Origin: Trichococcus palustris
GTDB taxonomy: Bacteria; Bacillota; Bacilli; Lactobacillales; Aerococcaceae
Assembly (NCBI RefSeq): GCF_900114465.1
Contig: NZ_FOTD01000004.1
Location: 62,001-126,000, forward strand
Length of the DNA: 64,000 nt
Direction: 5' to 3'
Below, in pieces: positions 19,775 to 27,663 of the stretch (position 1 is its first letter; each line of letters opens with the position of its first letter). The notes below the pieces were generated by a model. It was not told where the DNA came from. It worked only from the letters and a program-made list of their open reading frames with translations, and ran no database searches. Both the position numbers and the translations under genes were made by a program.

Positions 19775-20659
19775 ATGAAAAAAGTCAGAAAAGCAGTCAT
19801 CCCAGCAGCCGGATTCGGCACGCGTTTTTTGCCGGCTACCAAGGCGATGGCGAAGGAAATGTTGCCGATCGTCGATAAGCCGACCATTCAATTCATCGTG
19901 GAGGAGGCCATCGCATCCGGCATAGAGGAAATTTTGATTGTGACCGGGAAAAGCAAACGGGCGATCGAGGATCATTTCGATTCCAACATCGAATTGGAGA
20001 TGAATTTGCGCGAGAAGGGCAAGGACGATCTGTTGGCGCTTGTCCAGGAGACGACAGGCGTGCGCATCCATTTCGTGCGCCAATCCTATCCGTTGGGATT
20101 GGGCCATGCCGTCCTGCAGGCGAAGGCTTTCGTCGGTGACGAACCCTTTGTCGTCATGCTTGGGGATGATCTGATGCAGGACGAGGTTCCGTTGACCAAA
20201 CAGTTGATGAACGCCTACGAGAGCACACATGCCTCGAACATCGCCGTCATGGAAGTTCCCTATGAGGAGACGTCGAAATACGGTATCATCGATCCGGAGC
20301 AAGAACTGGAGCCGGGACTGTTCAACGTCAAACGCTTTGTGGAGAAACCGAAACCTGAGGATGCGCCGAGCAATTTGGCCATCATCGGCCGCTACCTGTT
20401 GACACCGGAAATCTTCGAAATTCTTGAGAACCAGAACCCTGGTGCCGGCGGCGAAATCCAATTGACGGACGCCATCGACACGCTGAATCAGACGCAGCGC
20501 GTATTCGCGAAGCGCTTCGAAGGAACCCGCTATGACGTCGGCGACAAGTTCGGTTTCCTGACGACCACCATCAGCTACGGTCTGGAGCATCCGCAAGTCA
20601 AAGACCAATTGAAGGACTTCATCATCGCGTTGGGCAAGGAACTTTCCGCAGCCGAATAG
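19775..20659 (+). CDS. galU: UTP--glucose-1-phosphate uridylyltransferase
   Basis: A 294-residue enzyme making UDP-glucose from UTP and glucose-1-phosphate, the precursor for UDP-glucuronate (ugd above), UDP-galactose and many EPS. The N-terminus [20 protein letters not shown] is the nucleotide-binding signature of GalU. The internal [11 protein letters not shown] and the late [11 protein letters not shown] are also conserved. Length is normal. A good ribosome site (AAGGGAG) precedes the ATG. Codon and base composition is GC-richer than the first EPS locus, so it may belong to the core chromosome next to the acquired cluster. Confidence 0.96.
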   Translation: MKKVRKAVIPAAGFGTRFLPATKAMAKEMLPIVDKPTIQFIVEEAIASGIEEILIVTGKSKRAIEDHFDSNIELEMNLREKGKDDLLALVQETTGVRIHFVRQSYPLGLGHAVLQAKAFVGDEPFVVMLGDDLMQDEVPLTKQLMNAYESTHASNIAVMEVPYEETSKYGIIDPEQELEPGLFNVKRFVEKPKPEDAPSNLAIIGRYLLTPEIFEILENQNPGAGGEIQLTDAIDTLNQTQRVFAKRFEGTRYDVGDKFGFLTTTISYGLEHPQVKDQLKDFIIALGKELSAAE

Positions 20660-20661
20660 CC

Positions 20662-21280
20662 ACGCCTAAGGTGTGCCTGCCAACTACCCGGTGAGGCGTT
20701 CCTCACCGGGTAGTAAACATGCTGGCCTCTATTCTTCTCGGCGAAGCCGCCCCCACCGGTAATATGCCCTTAGTGGCAACCGGATTTCCCGATGGGGCTT
20801 CGTTCACCGAGAAAACCAAAGGAAATGATACCCAGATTTCCGGCTTCGCCGGGAATCATAAAAAGAAAGACCAAAGAATGCCAACTACCCGGTGAGGCGT
20901 CCCTCACCGGATAATAAACATGCGGCACCTCCATAATTCTCGGCGAAGCCGCCCCCACCGGTAATCTGCCCTTAGCGGCAACGAAATTTCCCGACGGGGC
21001 TTCGTTCACCGACAATACCAAAGGAAAAGATACCGGGATTCCCGGCGAAGCCGGAAATCACAAAAGGAAAGACCAAAGAATGCCAACTACCCGGTGAGAC
21101 GGTCCTCACCGGATAATAAACATGCGGCACCTCCATAATTCTCGGCGAAGCCGCCCCCACCGGTAATCTGCCCTTAGCGGCAACGAAATTTCCCGACGGG
21201 GCTTCGTTCGCCGACAATATCAAAGAAAAGGACACCGGGATTCCCGGTGAAGCCGGAAATCACAAAATGAAAGACCAAAT
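20662..21280. repeat. Three tandem copies of a ~201-bp intergenic hairpin repeat
   Basis: Near-identical units start at about 20679, 20880 and 21082 (period 201-202). Each contains TACCCGGTGAG, CTCGGCGAAGCCGCCCCCAC, TGCCCTTAG and CGGGGCTTCGTTC, and is built of small palindromes. The first unit opens with a perfect 13-bp stem (CTACCCGGTGAGG / CCTCACCGGGTAG, 20684-20713). Minus-strand open frames here are mere products of the repeat. Degenerate copies recur elsewhere in the window (24.5, 33.5 and 37.1 kb). Introduced by the motif CGCCTAAGGTGTGCC. Confidence 0.85.
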
Positions 21281-21376
21281 AAAGCCGTTTTCACAAACTC
21301 CAGAAGAGACTCTCTCTTTTGGGGTTGTTCTTTTTAAGTACAAACAAATAGGTTGTGAAAGCAGAAGGAGAGATTT

Positions 21377-21850
21377 ATGAAAGAGAAAGGACGTAAGATC
21401 GCAATTTGGTCAGTAGTGGTGCTATGGATGATCGTCATTTTCAAGTTGTCCTCGCAATCAGGCGAACAATCGAATGACCTGAGTCTGGGCGTTAGTGGAC
21501 TGATCGCCGCTCTGATTGAGAAAATCAGTCCATCCAGTGATGCGTTGGCATTCAACCATATCATCCGGAAATGCGCGCATTTCTTTGCCTATCTGGTGCT
21601 GGGGATGGTTGTGCTGTTTGCGATGCGCAAGATGGGAATATCCGACACGAAAGGGATTCTATTGACGATGGCGGTTTGTGTCGTCTACGCCATCAGCGAT
21701 GAATGGCATCAAGGCTTCATCCCCGGCAGGACTCCGAAGCGGCTGGATATCCTCATCGACAGTTGCGGATCTCTGCTTGGGACTATCCTGTACAGTCGCA
21801 TATTGGAGAAAAAATGGGAACTATTCAGGCCATCAAAACAGGAACAATAA
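21377..21850 (+). CDS. VanZ-family membrane protein
   Basis: A 157-residue protein with four membrane segments and the VanZ-like signatures RKCAHFFAYLVLG and SDEWHQGFIPGRT followed by DILIDSCGSLLG. VanZ of Enterococcus gives low-level teicoplanin resistance; most family members are of unknown role in the envelope. A good ribosome site (AGAAGGAG) precedes the start. The next gene begins 20 bases after its stop, so they are probably co-transcribed. Confidence 0.88.
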   Translation: MKEKGRKIAIWSVVVLWMIVIFKLSSQSGEQSNDLSLGVSGLIAALIEKISPSSDALAFNHIIRKCAHFFAYLVLGMVVLFAMRKMGISDTKGILLTMAVCVVYAISDEWHQGFIPGRTPKRLDILIDSCGSLLGTILYSRILEKKWELFRPSKQEQ

Positions 21851-21870
21851 CTAACGGAAGGAAGGATACG

Positions 21871-22944
21871 ATGGAGAATCAGCGTTGGATCGCATTTTAT
21901 GTCTCGTCCCACGGCTTCGGTCATATGACGAGATGCTTGGCAATCATGGAAGAACTTTTGGAGACAACCGATCATACGATCTATCTGGCGAGCGGCGCCT
22001 ATCAAAACAGCTTCGCCCGCGTTTACCTGGCCCGCTTCGGCGATCGCGTGACCTACAAAGACATCCGCACCGAAGTCGGCCTCGTCAACCAGCCGAACAG
22101 CCTACAGGTCGACATCCCGCGCCTGGAGCAGGAACTGACCGATTTCATGGCCAGCTGGGACACCGTCATCGCGGAAGAAATCGCCTTTTTGCAAACCAAA
22201 CCGGTCGCCTGCGTCATCAGTGACATCAGCATTATCGGCATCCTCGTGGGTGAAAAATTGGGTGTGCGCAACATCGGCATCGCAAACTTCACTTGGTGCG
22301 AGCAGTACGAGCATCTCGGCCTTTCCGAAACCCTAATCGCCCGCTTCAGGGAAGTCTACGCCAAACTGGACCTCCTGATCGAATACGACCTGATGCTGCC
22401 GACACATGATCTGGATGTCCCAAGAAAACAGATCGGCTTCCTGGCCCGTAAATTCGATCCAGACAGAATCGCAGCCATTAAAAACCAATACGGCCCAAGC
22501 ATCTTCATCACCTGCGGCAAATCCGCCGACTTAAACAACATCCAAGTCGACAACTACACCGGTACCATTTTCACAACTAGCGGCATCAACATCACCGTAA
22601 ACACAAATGCAAAAGTCGTCCAACTCCCAGTCGAAACCTTCGACACCCACAACTACCTCGCCGCCAGCGACATCATCATCGCCAAAGCTGGTTGGGGCAC
22701 CATATCGGAAGCACTGCTTTCCAAACGAAACCTAGTGCTGATCGAAAGGGAAGGCGTCCTGGAAGACACCGAAAACATCGAAGAACTGAAACGCAGAGGC
22801 GTCGCAGTTTCGATCAAGGAAACCGACTTGGCGCGGATCGATTTGCATGCGATCAAGGAGTTGATTGCAGATAATATTGTCAGAGAGAATCTGGACGCAT
22901 ACCAAGACGCGGTGGGGGATATCATTCGTGCTCTAAAAATCTGA
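21871..22944 (+). CDS. MurG/GT28-like glycosyltransferase
   Basis: A 357-residue GT-B protein. The start MENQRWIAFYVSSHGFGHMT is chosen because of the GGAAGGAAGG ribosome site; a longer frame runs back into the VanZ gene. The N-terminal SHGFGHMTRCLAIMEELL and the C-terminal IAKAGWGTISEALLSKRNLV resemble UDP-GlcNAc-type GT28 enzymes and the N-terminal domain of sugar kinases. It may glycosylate a lipid or cell-wall precursor. Its codon use is markedly C-rich, unlike its neighbours. Confidence 0.75.
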   Translation: MENQRWIAFYVSSHGFGHMTRCLAIMEELLETTDHTIYLASGAYQNSFARVYLARFGDRVTYKDIRTEVGLVNQPNSLQVDIPRLEQELTDFMASWDTVIAEEIAFLQTKPVACVISDISIIGILVGEKLGVRNIGIANFTWCEQYEHLGLSETLIARFREVYAKLDLLIEYDLMLPTHDLDVPRKQIGFLARKFDPDRIAAIKNQYGPSIFITCGKSADLNNIQVDNYTGTIFTTSGINITVNTNAKVVQLPVETFDTHNYLAASDIIIAKAGWGTISEALLSKRNLVLIEREGVLEDTENIEELKRRGVAVSIKETDLARIDLHAIKELIADNIVRENLDAYQDAVGDIIRALKI

Positions 22945-22947
22945 GCA

Positions 22948-23100
22948 ACGCCAAAGGTGTGCCTACCTCCGATTAGACAAACCTTAACCGAAGCAAAGTA
23001 TCCGCATAATAAGCTCAACTTCGACTAGCAAACGCTGTCCGGAGTTGAGCTCTTTTTTCGGAGGCCGAACTCCGGCGAACCACCCCCTAGTCGGAGCAAA
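22948..23100 (+). terminator. Terminator hairpin within a duplicated intergenic repeat (copy 1)
   Basis: The unit begins CGCCAAAGGTGTGCCTACC and contains GCTCAACTTCG (23013-23023) pairing with CGGAGTTGAGC (23040-23050), then CTCTTTTTT: a good terminator for the glycosyltransferase operon. The following GGCCGAACTCCGGCGAA is shared with the 34.7 kb repeats. A second copy lies at 24102-24240, with the 16-base loop in inverted orientation. Confidence 0.8.
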
Positions 23101-23336
23101 ACGAAATATCGGAACGCGGGTTTATTTGCATAAAGTATGAATCTACAAAAAGTTCAAATGGGCAAATGCGTATATTATCAGTGAAGAGGATAGCACGGGC
23201 GTAATTATCGATAAGAAGCGATGTCCATTTGATGCTCACCCGAACACGAGGAAACAAAAACGATTACGCTGTCACCGAAAATTGGTGTCTTTTTTCATAT
23301 CCAATGGCTTGTGCTCAAAAGAATAAAAAGTGATTA

Positions 23337-23365
23337 TTGAATAAAGTTATCATATATGATAACAT
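23337..23365 (+). promoter_or_regulatory. Promoter with palindromic operator before RelE/HigB-like toxin
   Basis: A perfect 18-bp palindrome GTTATCATATATGATAAC (23346-23363) lies between a candidate -35 TTGAAT and -10 TAACAT spaced 17 bases. This is the usual position for autoregulation by the antitoxin of a HigBA-type pair. Confidence 0.55.
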
Positions 23366-23392
23366 GTAACCAAAGGAAGTATTAGTCTTGGG

Positions 23393-23767
23393 GTGAATAG
23401 ATTGGCATACGATGTTGAATTTTACCAAAAAGAGAATGGGGAAGTACCAGTACGCGATTTCCTCGAATCCTTACCGCCCAAATTAAGAGCTAAGACTTTT
23501 CGAGAAATTGAACTATTAAAAGATCATGGACCTGACCTTAGAGAACCGCATACCAAATCGATAAAAGGGAAAGAAAACAAAGGGATTTATGAATTGCGAG
23601 TGAAGTTCTCGACAGATATCTCCAGAGTATTTTATTTTGCTTATACAGGCAGTACCTTTGTTTTGCTCCATGGCTTTGTGAAAAAAACGAATAAGACTCC
23701 CTCAAGAGAAATAGAGAGAGCAAGGAAATATAAAGAGGATTATGAAAGAAGGTGTAATGATGAGTAA
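23393..23767 (+). CDS. RelE/HigB-like toxin (phage Gp49-like family)
   Basis: A 124-residue basic protein containing VRDFLESLPPKLRAKTFREI, IYELRVKFSTDISRVFYFAY and FVKKTNKTPSREIERARK, the pattern of Gp49-like HigB toxins of the RelE superfamily, which act as ribosome-dependent mRNA interferases. Start GTG at 23393, or TTG at 23402 with GGGGTG at better spacing. It overlaps the antitoxin gene, giving the toxin-first order of HigBA-type pairs. The cassette is flanked on both sides by a duplicated terminator repeat. Confidence 0.88.
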   Translation: MNRLAYDVEFYQKENGEVPVRDFLESLPPKLRAKTFREIELLKDHGPDLREPHTKSIKGKENKGIYELRVKFSTDISRVFYFAYTGSTFVLLHGFVKKTNKTPSREIERARKYKEDYERRCNDE

Positions 23768-24065
23768 ATTGGATGTTAAAAAAAAATCTGCAGGAGTAAA
23801 GTTTGACGACATTAAAGCGCAACTAATGGAAGATGCGACATTTGAAGATGAATACAACAAGCTACAGCCAAGATACGAATTGATTTCACAGATTATCGAA
23901 GCAAGGAAAAGTATGAAGATGACTCAAGAAGAGCTTGCTAAAAGAGCCGGAACTAGAAAGTCTAATATTTCTAGGCTTGAAAGTGGTTCTTACAATCCTT
24001 CATTAGACTTCCTTATCAAAATCGCTAAGAGCTTAGGAAAAGACGTGCACATCGAAATACGTTGA
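23757..24065 (+). CDS. HigA-like HTH (XRE) antitoxin
   Basis: A protein of about 102 residues. The C-terminal XRE helix-turn-helix reads MTQEELAKRAGTRKSNISRL then ESGSYNPSLDFLIKIAKSLG. The N-terminal basic/acidic segment probably binds the toxin. Two adjacent ATGs (23757, 23760) follow GAAGGTG and overlap the toxin stop. The product neutralises the toxin and should repress the operon through the upstream palindrome. Confidence 0.88.
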   Translation: MMSKLDVKKKSAGVKFDDIKAQLMEDATFEDEYNKLQPRYELISQIIEARKSMKMTQEELAKRAGTRKSNISRLESGSYNPSLDFLIKIAKSLGKDVHIEIR

Positions 24066-24101
24066 CGATTGCTCTTGAGAATGAAACTGAGGGCATCCTA
24101 G

Positions 24102-24240
24102 CAACGCCAAAGTGTTCCTATCTCCGATGAGGCCTACCCAACCGGAGCAAAACATTCGCATAACAAGCTCAACTCCGGCCAGCGTTTGCTAGTCGGAGTT
24201 GAGCTCTTTTTTCAAAGATAGAACTCCGGCGAAGCCGTCG
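24102..24240 (+). terminator. Terminator hairpin within a duplicated intergenic repeat (copy 2)
   Basis: GCTCAACTCCG (24167-24177) pairs with CGGAGTTGAGC (24194-24204), followed by CTCTTTTTT. It ends the toxin-antitoxin operon. Flanking sequence matches copy 1 (CGCCAAAGTGTTCCTA before; GAACTCCGGCGAAGCC after). The loop GCCAGCGTTTGCTAGT is the reverse complement of the copy 1 loop with one difference. Confidence 0.82.
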
Positions 24241-24887
24241 CAGAGGTCGTCCAGCTACAAACCCCAACAAATCACGCCTAAGGTGTACCAGATCATCAAA
24301 TCCCCGGTGAGCCGTCCCTCACTGGGAATTTTATTTAGTTTCACTCCCAACAACCGACATAACAGATAACTGTCGTTTGTTCGACTAATTTTCCGTCCCA
24401 ACGATCAACATAACAGACAACAGTCGTTCATTCGGCATATTTTCCTCACTCAACAACCGACATAACAGGTTTGTCGGTCATTCGACATATATGCCCTTAG
24501 CAGTAACTAGCTTTCCCGACGAGGCTTTGTTCACCGATAATACCAAGGAAATAGATACCGGGATTCCCAACGAAGCCGCCTTGAACGGTAATATGCCCTT
24601 AGTGGTGACTGATTTTTCCGATGAGGCCCCATTCGCCGGGAATCACAAAGTGAAAGAAATCTAGAATGCCAAATACCCGGTGGGGTGAGTATTGCGATCA
24701 GATTGAGCCAGCGAGTGCGAGAAATAGAGCCGCCTAATGCGGAAAGGGAAAGCCACTGATTTATCCATTTCGGGATAAATCAGTGGCTTCTATGAATTTA
24801 ACGCTAAAAATTTTGTATCAGCTCCGTAGCAATTTCAAGCAGTCAGGAATTTTGAAAGTATGTAACATGACTTTTATTATTATCGTG
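24241..24887. repeat. Intergenic mosaic of hairpin repeats
   Basis: The region starts with CACGCCTAAGGTGTACCAG. Three units of about 60 bases follow around CGACATAACAG...CTGTCGTTTGTTCG (24350-24480), each able to fold. Next comes a degenerate copy of the 201-bp repeat (TGCCCTTAGCAGTAACTAGC to GCCAAATACCCGGTGGGG, about 24490-24690). A perfect 17-bp stem AAGCCACTGATTTATCC (24750-24766 with 24773-24789) is related to the terminator at 33725. No gene is seen. Confidence 0.7.
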
Positions 24888-25292
24888 TTAAACGCCTAGC
24901 TTTTCTTTCAACGCTTCTGTAAGCGTCAGAGAAAAATTAATGCCTTTTTCATTGCCGAGTTCATTTAAGTATTTCGGGATTGTGAGTGTTTTTTTGACAA
25001 CTTTATTGTCATGCTGAGATTTATATTTTTTGAAGTTGATGTCGACGAGTGTCTTTATTTGATTTTCATGCTGAACATATTCAATTTTATCAGGCAATGG
25101 CAGTGGTTCGCCATGCTGCAATTTATCGATAACAGCAAAACCGATATAATCTCTGGCCATTGTGATGGCTTCCGCCAAATCTTTTCCTTGCGTAAATCCA
25201 TCTATGTCGGGTATTTCAACAAAATAGGGATATTCTTCATTTGGATCCACAGTAATATAGATAGGATAAATATAAATTTTGTCTTCAATCAT
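24888..25292 (-). CDS. hicB: HicB-like antitoxin
   Basis: A 134-residue protein. The N-terminal partial RNase H fold of HicB is seen in YPYFVEIPDIDGFTQGKDLA and EAITMARDYIGFAVIDKLQ. A C-terminal segment TLTIPKYLNELGNEKGINFS, followed by a helix, is likely the DNA-binding/dimerisation part. It binds and masks HicA. A strong AAAGGAGG ribosome site precedes its ATG. Its original partner hicA lies upstream on the same strand but is now separated by a 1.6-kb TnpB element, which should uncouple its transcription. Confidence 0.9.
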   Translation of the reverse strand: MIEDKIYIYPIYITVDPNEEYPYFVEIPDIDGFTQGKDLAEAITMARDYIGFAVIDKLQHGEPLPLPDKIEYVQHENQIKTLVDINFKKYKSQHDNKVVKKTLTIPKYLNELGNEKGINFSLTLTEALKEKLGV

Positions 25293-25534
25293 TTTTTGTG
25301 CCTCCTTTTATGATAGGACAGGGGGATTATTTAACGAAATCCGAAAGAAGTCTCCCACTTCTAAACGTTTCGGTGCATAGCACCAGTGAAAGTGGGAGAT
25401 GAATTTCGGTTCACCATCGGTGAACATTACTTCTCAGTAAGCCGTGCATTTTCTTTGGACAGAACTGGCGTTCGTTGTATAATGGATGCGAAAAGAACCG
25501 AGCGGAAAAACTCCGCCGGAAAGGAAGAGTTTTT

Positions 25535-26713
25535 ATGTACCACGGAAAACGATTGCTGATTCGCAATCAGACGAAGCTGAAGCCAACGTTGGATGCTTGC
25601 AATAAAGCATCCGCCGAAGTGTGGAACCTGTGTCTGCAGAAAGCCAAAGACCATCATCTCGCCACCGGCAAGTGGATAGGCAAGACGCAGCTACAGACCG
25701 AAACAAAACAAATAGTCGCACTGCACAGCCAGAGCATCCAAGCCGTCGCCCACAAATACCTGAATGCACGCTTATCCGCAAAAGAAGCCAAAACCGCCGG
25801 ACGCAAGGATGTCCGTTACCCATACAAGGAAAAGTTTTTCTTCAACACCAAGTGGGTAGGACAAGCCTTCTCCATTGAAGGCAACGTCGTCACCCTGTCG
25901 ATGGGTATCCAAAACGGCAAACGCCAAACGCCACTGAAACTGCAGGTGTCCGGATTGGATGGCATCGCAGTCGAAACCATCAAGGAAGTGGAACTATGCC
26001 ATGATACCCATTATTATTTGTCCGTCACCTACGACGATGGGATGGAAAATCCGCCCTTGAAACAGCAGCAAGCAGCCTCCGTTGACTTAGGCGAAATCCA
26101 CAGTATCGCCTCCTTTGCGGAAGACGGCGCTTCCGTCCTGATTAGCGGACGCAAGGTGCGCAGCATACACCAATTACGCAATAAGAAACTGGCCGAACTG
26201 CAACGGCTGCAGTCGAAGTGTAAAAAAGGCTCCCGCCAATGGCGAAAATACCAAAAAGCCAAAAACTTCGTCCGCACCAAGAGCGCCCGCCAACTGCAGG
26301 ATGCCTTGCACAAGACAACCAAAAACTTTGTTGACTGGTGTGCCGCACAGCAGGTTTCGACGGTTTACGTCGGTGATGTGGAAGGCGTCGAACGCAACAC
26401 CAAAGGGAAGAAGCGCAAAAAAGTGACGCAAAAGCTATCCAATTGGAGCTTTGGCAAACTGATGGCCTATTTGACTTACAAAGCCAAGGCCAAAGGCATC
26501 GATATCCAAAAGGTAGACGAAGCCTACAGCACGCAAACATGTCCTGTTTGCCACAACCGCAAGAAACACACCGGCCGCAATGTCCGTTGTGCGTGCGGAT
26601 ACAAGAGCCACCGCGACATCCACGGTGCCAAAAACATCCTCAGCAAGACGCTGTACGGCGATTTCCTGCCGTGGGCGATTGAGGAGCAAACAAAGTATCT
26701 ACGACCTTGTTAG
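25535..26713 (+). CDS. tnpB: TnpB RNA-guided nuclease
   Basis: A 392-residue TnpB. The start MYHGKRLLIRNQTKLKPTLD is chosen for the AAAGGAAGAG ribosome site; the longer frame begins in the IS end. The RuvC catalytic residues are visible: Asp184 in SVDLGEIHS, Glu283 in GDVEGVERN and Asp361 in SHRDIHGAKN. The zinc ribbon is CPVC...CAC. TnpB proteins use an RNA from the element's right end to cut DNA next to the TAM, promoting retention of the element. All key residues are present, so it is probably active. Confidence 0.93.
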   Translation: MYHGKRLLIRNQTKLKPTLDACNKASAEVWNLCLQKAKDHHLATGKWIGKTQLQTETKQIVALHSQSIQAVAHKYLNARLSAKEAKTAGRKDVRYPYKEKFFFNTKWVGQAFSIEGNVVTLSMGIQNGKRQTPLKLQVSGLDGIAVETIKEVELCHDTHYYLSVTYDDGMENPPLKQQQAASVDLGEIHSIASFAEDGASVLISGRKVRSIHQLRNKKLAELQRLQSKCKKGSRQWRKYQKAKNFVRTKSARQLQDALHKTTKNFVDWCAAQQVSTVYVGDVEGVERNTKGKKRKKVTQKLSNWSFGKLMAYLTYKAKAKGIDIQKVDEAYSTQTCPVCHNRKKHTGRNVRCACGYKSHRDIHGAKNILSKTLYGDFLPWAIEEQTKYLRPC

Positions 26714-26900
26714 TGAGTAGTAGATGGCGCGTCACCGCCCACAAGCAGCGGAAGCTGTTTGCGTTGCTTTTTGTGGAGGAGCCAAGCAGTCATTTCCCGT
26801 TGGGAAAGGCATCGGCAACCGCCGAGCCTGGCCGCAACGGTCCTTTAGACAAAAAGAAACCCCCACTTCAAAATCCGTCAGGATTTAAGTGGGGGAGTGT
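26600..26900 (+). ncRNA. Predicted omega RNA (reRNA) of TnpB
   Basis: In known TnpB systems the guide RNA scaffold overlaps the tnpB 3' end and runs to the right end of the element; the guide is the adjacent host DNA. Here about 190 bases of structured, GC-rich sequence follow the tnpB stop and close with the CCCCCACTT/AAGTGGGGG hairpin. The guide would then be the start of TCATGCCCATGCTTTCTGAT, inside hicA. The 5' boundary is only approximate. Confidence 0.55.
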
Positions 26901-27070
26901 TCATGCCCATGCTTTCTGATTAGTGCTTTTGCAAGACGCTCGTTGGTTTCTTTATGCCGCACAATCTGTTCTTTGACTTTTCCGTTCGTATAAATATCAT
27001 GGTTTCCGCCATGGTTTACAAACCACCAACCATTATCTTCGAAAAGCTTTATTAAATCTCGAGTTTTCAC
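26885..27070 (-). CDS. hicA: HicA-like toxin, C-terminus altered by IS insertion
   Basis: A 61-residue protein from a GTG (VKTRDLIKLFEDNGWWFVNH); upstream frame to 27133 is unlikely because a TATAAT-like -10 lies there. The dsRBD-like fold and the active-site region GGNHDIYTNG and VRHKETNERLAKALIRKHG are typical of HicA mRNA interferase. The last four residues (HSPT) and the stop come from the inserted element; without it the protein ends KHGHE. The toxin therefore stays essentially complete, with its antitoxin gene displaced 1.6 kb downstream. Confidence 0.88.
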   Translation of the reverse strand: MKTRDLIKLFEDNGWWFVNHGGNHDIYTNGKVKEQIVRHKETNERLAKALIRKHGHEHSPT

Positions 27071-27133
27071 ATCCCTAACTGATTTTCTCAATATGATTAT
27101 ACGTGTTTTGTACGTGTTCATCACATTTGGCAT

Positions 27134-27663
27134 GAATAACTGAATTAAGCAGCACTTCTAAAGGCGAACGTAACACCTGAATAGATTATACAACTGAAGA
27201 TAACCGTTCACGCCTAAGGTGTGCCAGATTCATCATATACTATTACCGCTCGCTGTTATAACCAGCGACTACTATTTACTATTGGGAGTCCAAAATAGGC
27301 ATCAACTTCTAGTTTCGATAGAAGTTGATGCCTATTTCTTCCGGAAAAATCATAGCGACCAATAAACGTAATAGCAAAATAACGATAAAACTAAATATTT
27401 TGTGAATGTTTTTAAAAAAAGTATATCAAATTATCATAAACAAGAATATTATATAAGGTATATGTCATAATAATGCGTAATTACAGATATGTGGGTGGTT
27501 GTTTTGTGCATGTATCAGAAACTGAAACAATAATGACACCACTGCAGAATTGTCCTCTTGTTTTCAAGAAAGCATGAATAACATTTAAGATGAATTGTTA
27601 CTGAAAAAGAGTTTGATCAAAACAAACAAAATGCTAAGGAACATAATAACAGGAGGTCATTAT
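27134..27663. other. Intergenic region before the TIR operon
   Basis: It contains the repeat lead motif CACGCCTAAGGTGTGCCAG (27208-27226) and a long hairpin described separately. An AT-rich 250-base stretch with several TATAAT-like sequences probably holds the promoter of the TIR operon. No gene is supported. Confidence 0.5.
27293..27337. terminator. Perfect 19-bp bidirectional hairpin
   Basis: AAATAGGCATCAACTTCTA pairs perfectly with TAGAAGTTGATGCCTATTT around a 7-base loop. A/T-rich tails on both sides make it usable in both directions, separating the minus-strand hicA unit from the + strand TIR operon. Confidence 0.6.

Larger units (their letters stand above)
25312..26900 (+). mobile_element. 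IS605/IS1341-type element (tnpB only) inserted between hicA and hicB
   Basis: The element lies immediately 3' of TTTTAT (25306-25311), consistent with a TTTAT-type target/TAM. Its left end folds into a hairpin (TCTCCCACTT 25351-25360 with AAGTGGGAGA 25390-25399). Its right end folds into CCCCCACTT / AAGTGGGGG (26860-26895) with an inner AAATCC/GGATTT stem. No terminal inverted repeats or target duplication occur, as expected for the family. Removing it rejoins hicA with a TAA stop overlapping the hicB ribosome site. There is no tnpA, so it depends on a transposase in trans. Confidence 0.85.

Noticed and set aside
19772-20608. Long minus-strand open frame (278 codons) opposite galU
   Set aside because: Shadow frame of a well-conserved enzyme; composition typical of antisense reading of a GC-richer gene.
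20770-21235. Two nearly identical minus-strand open frames of 83 and 87 codons downstream of galU
   Set aside because: They are the same 201-bp repeat read twice; no ribosome site and no family resemblance.
20662-24480. Possible CRISPR array from regularly repeated hairpins
   Set aside because: Units are about 60 or 200 bases, diverged and without constant-length unique spacers; no cas genes nearby.
12455-27226. Link between the IS21 target duplication CCTAAGG and the repeat motif CGCCTAAGGTGTGCC
   Set aside because: The shared CCTAAGGTGT arises because the IS end begins TGT; other repeat copies show no IS. Probably coincidence.
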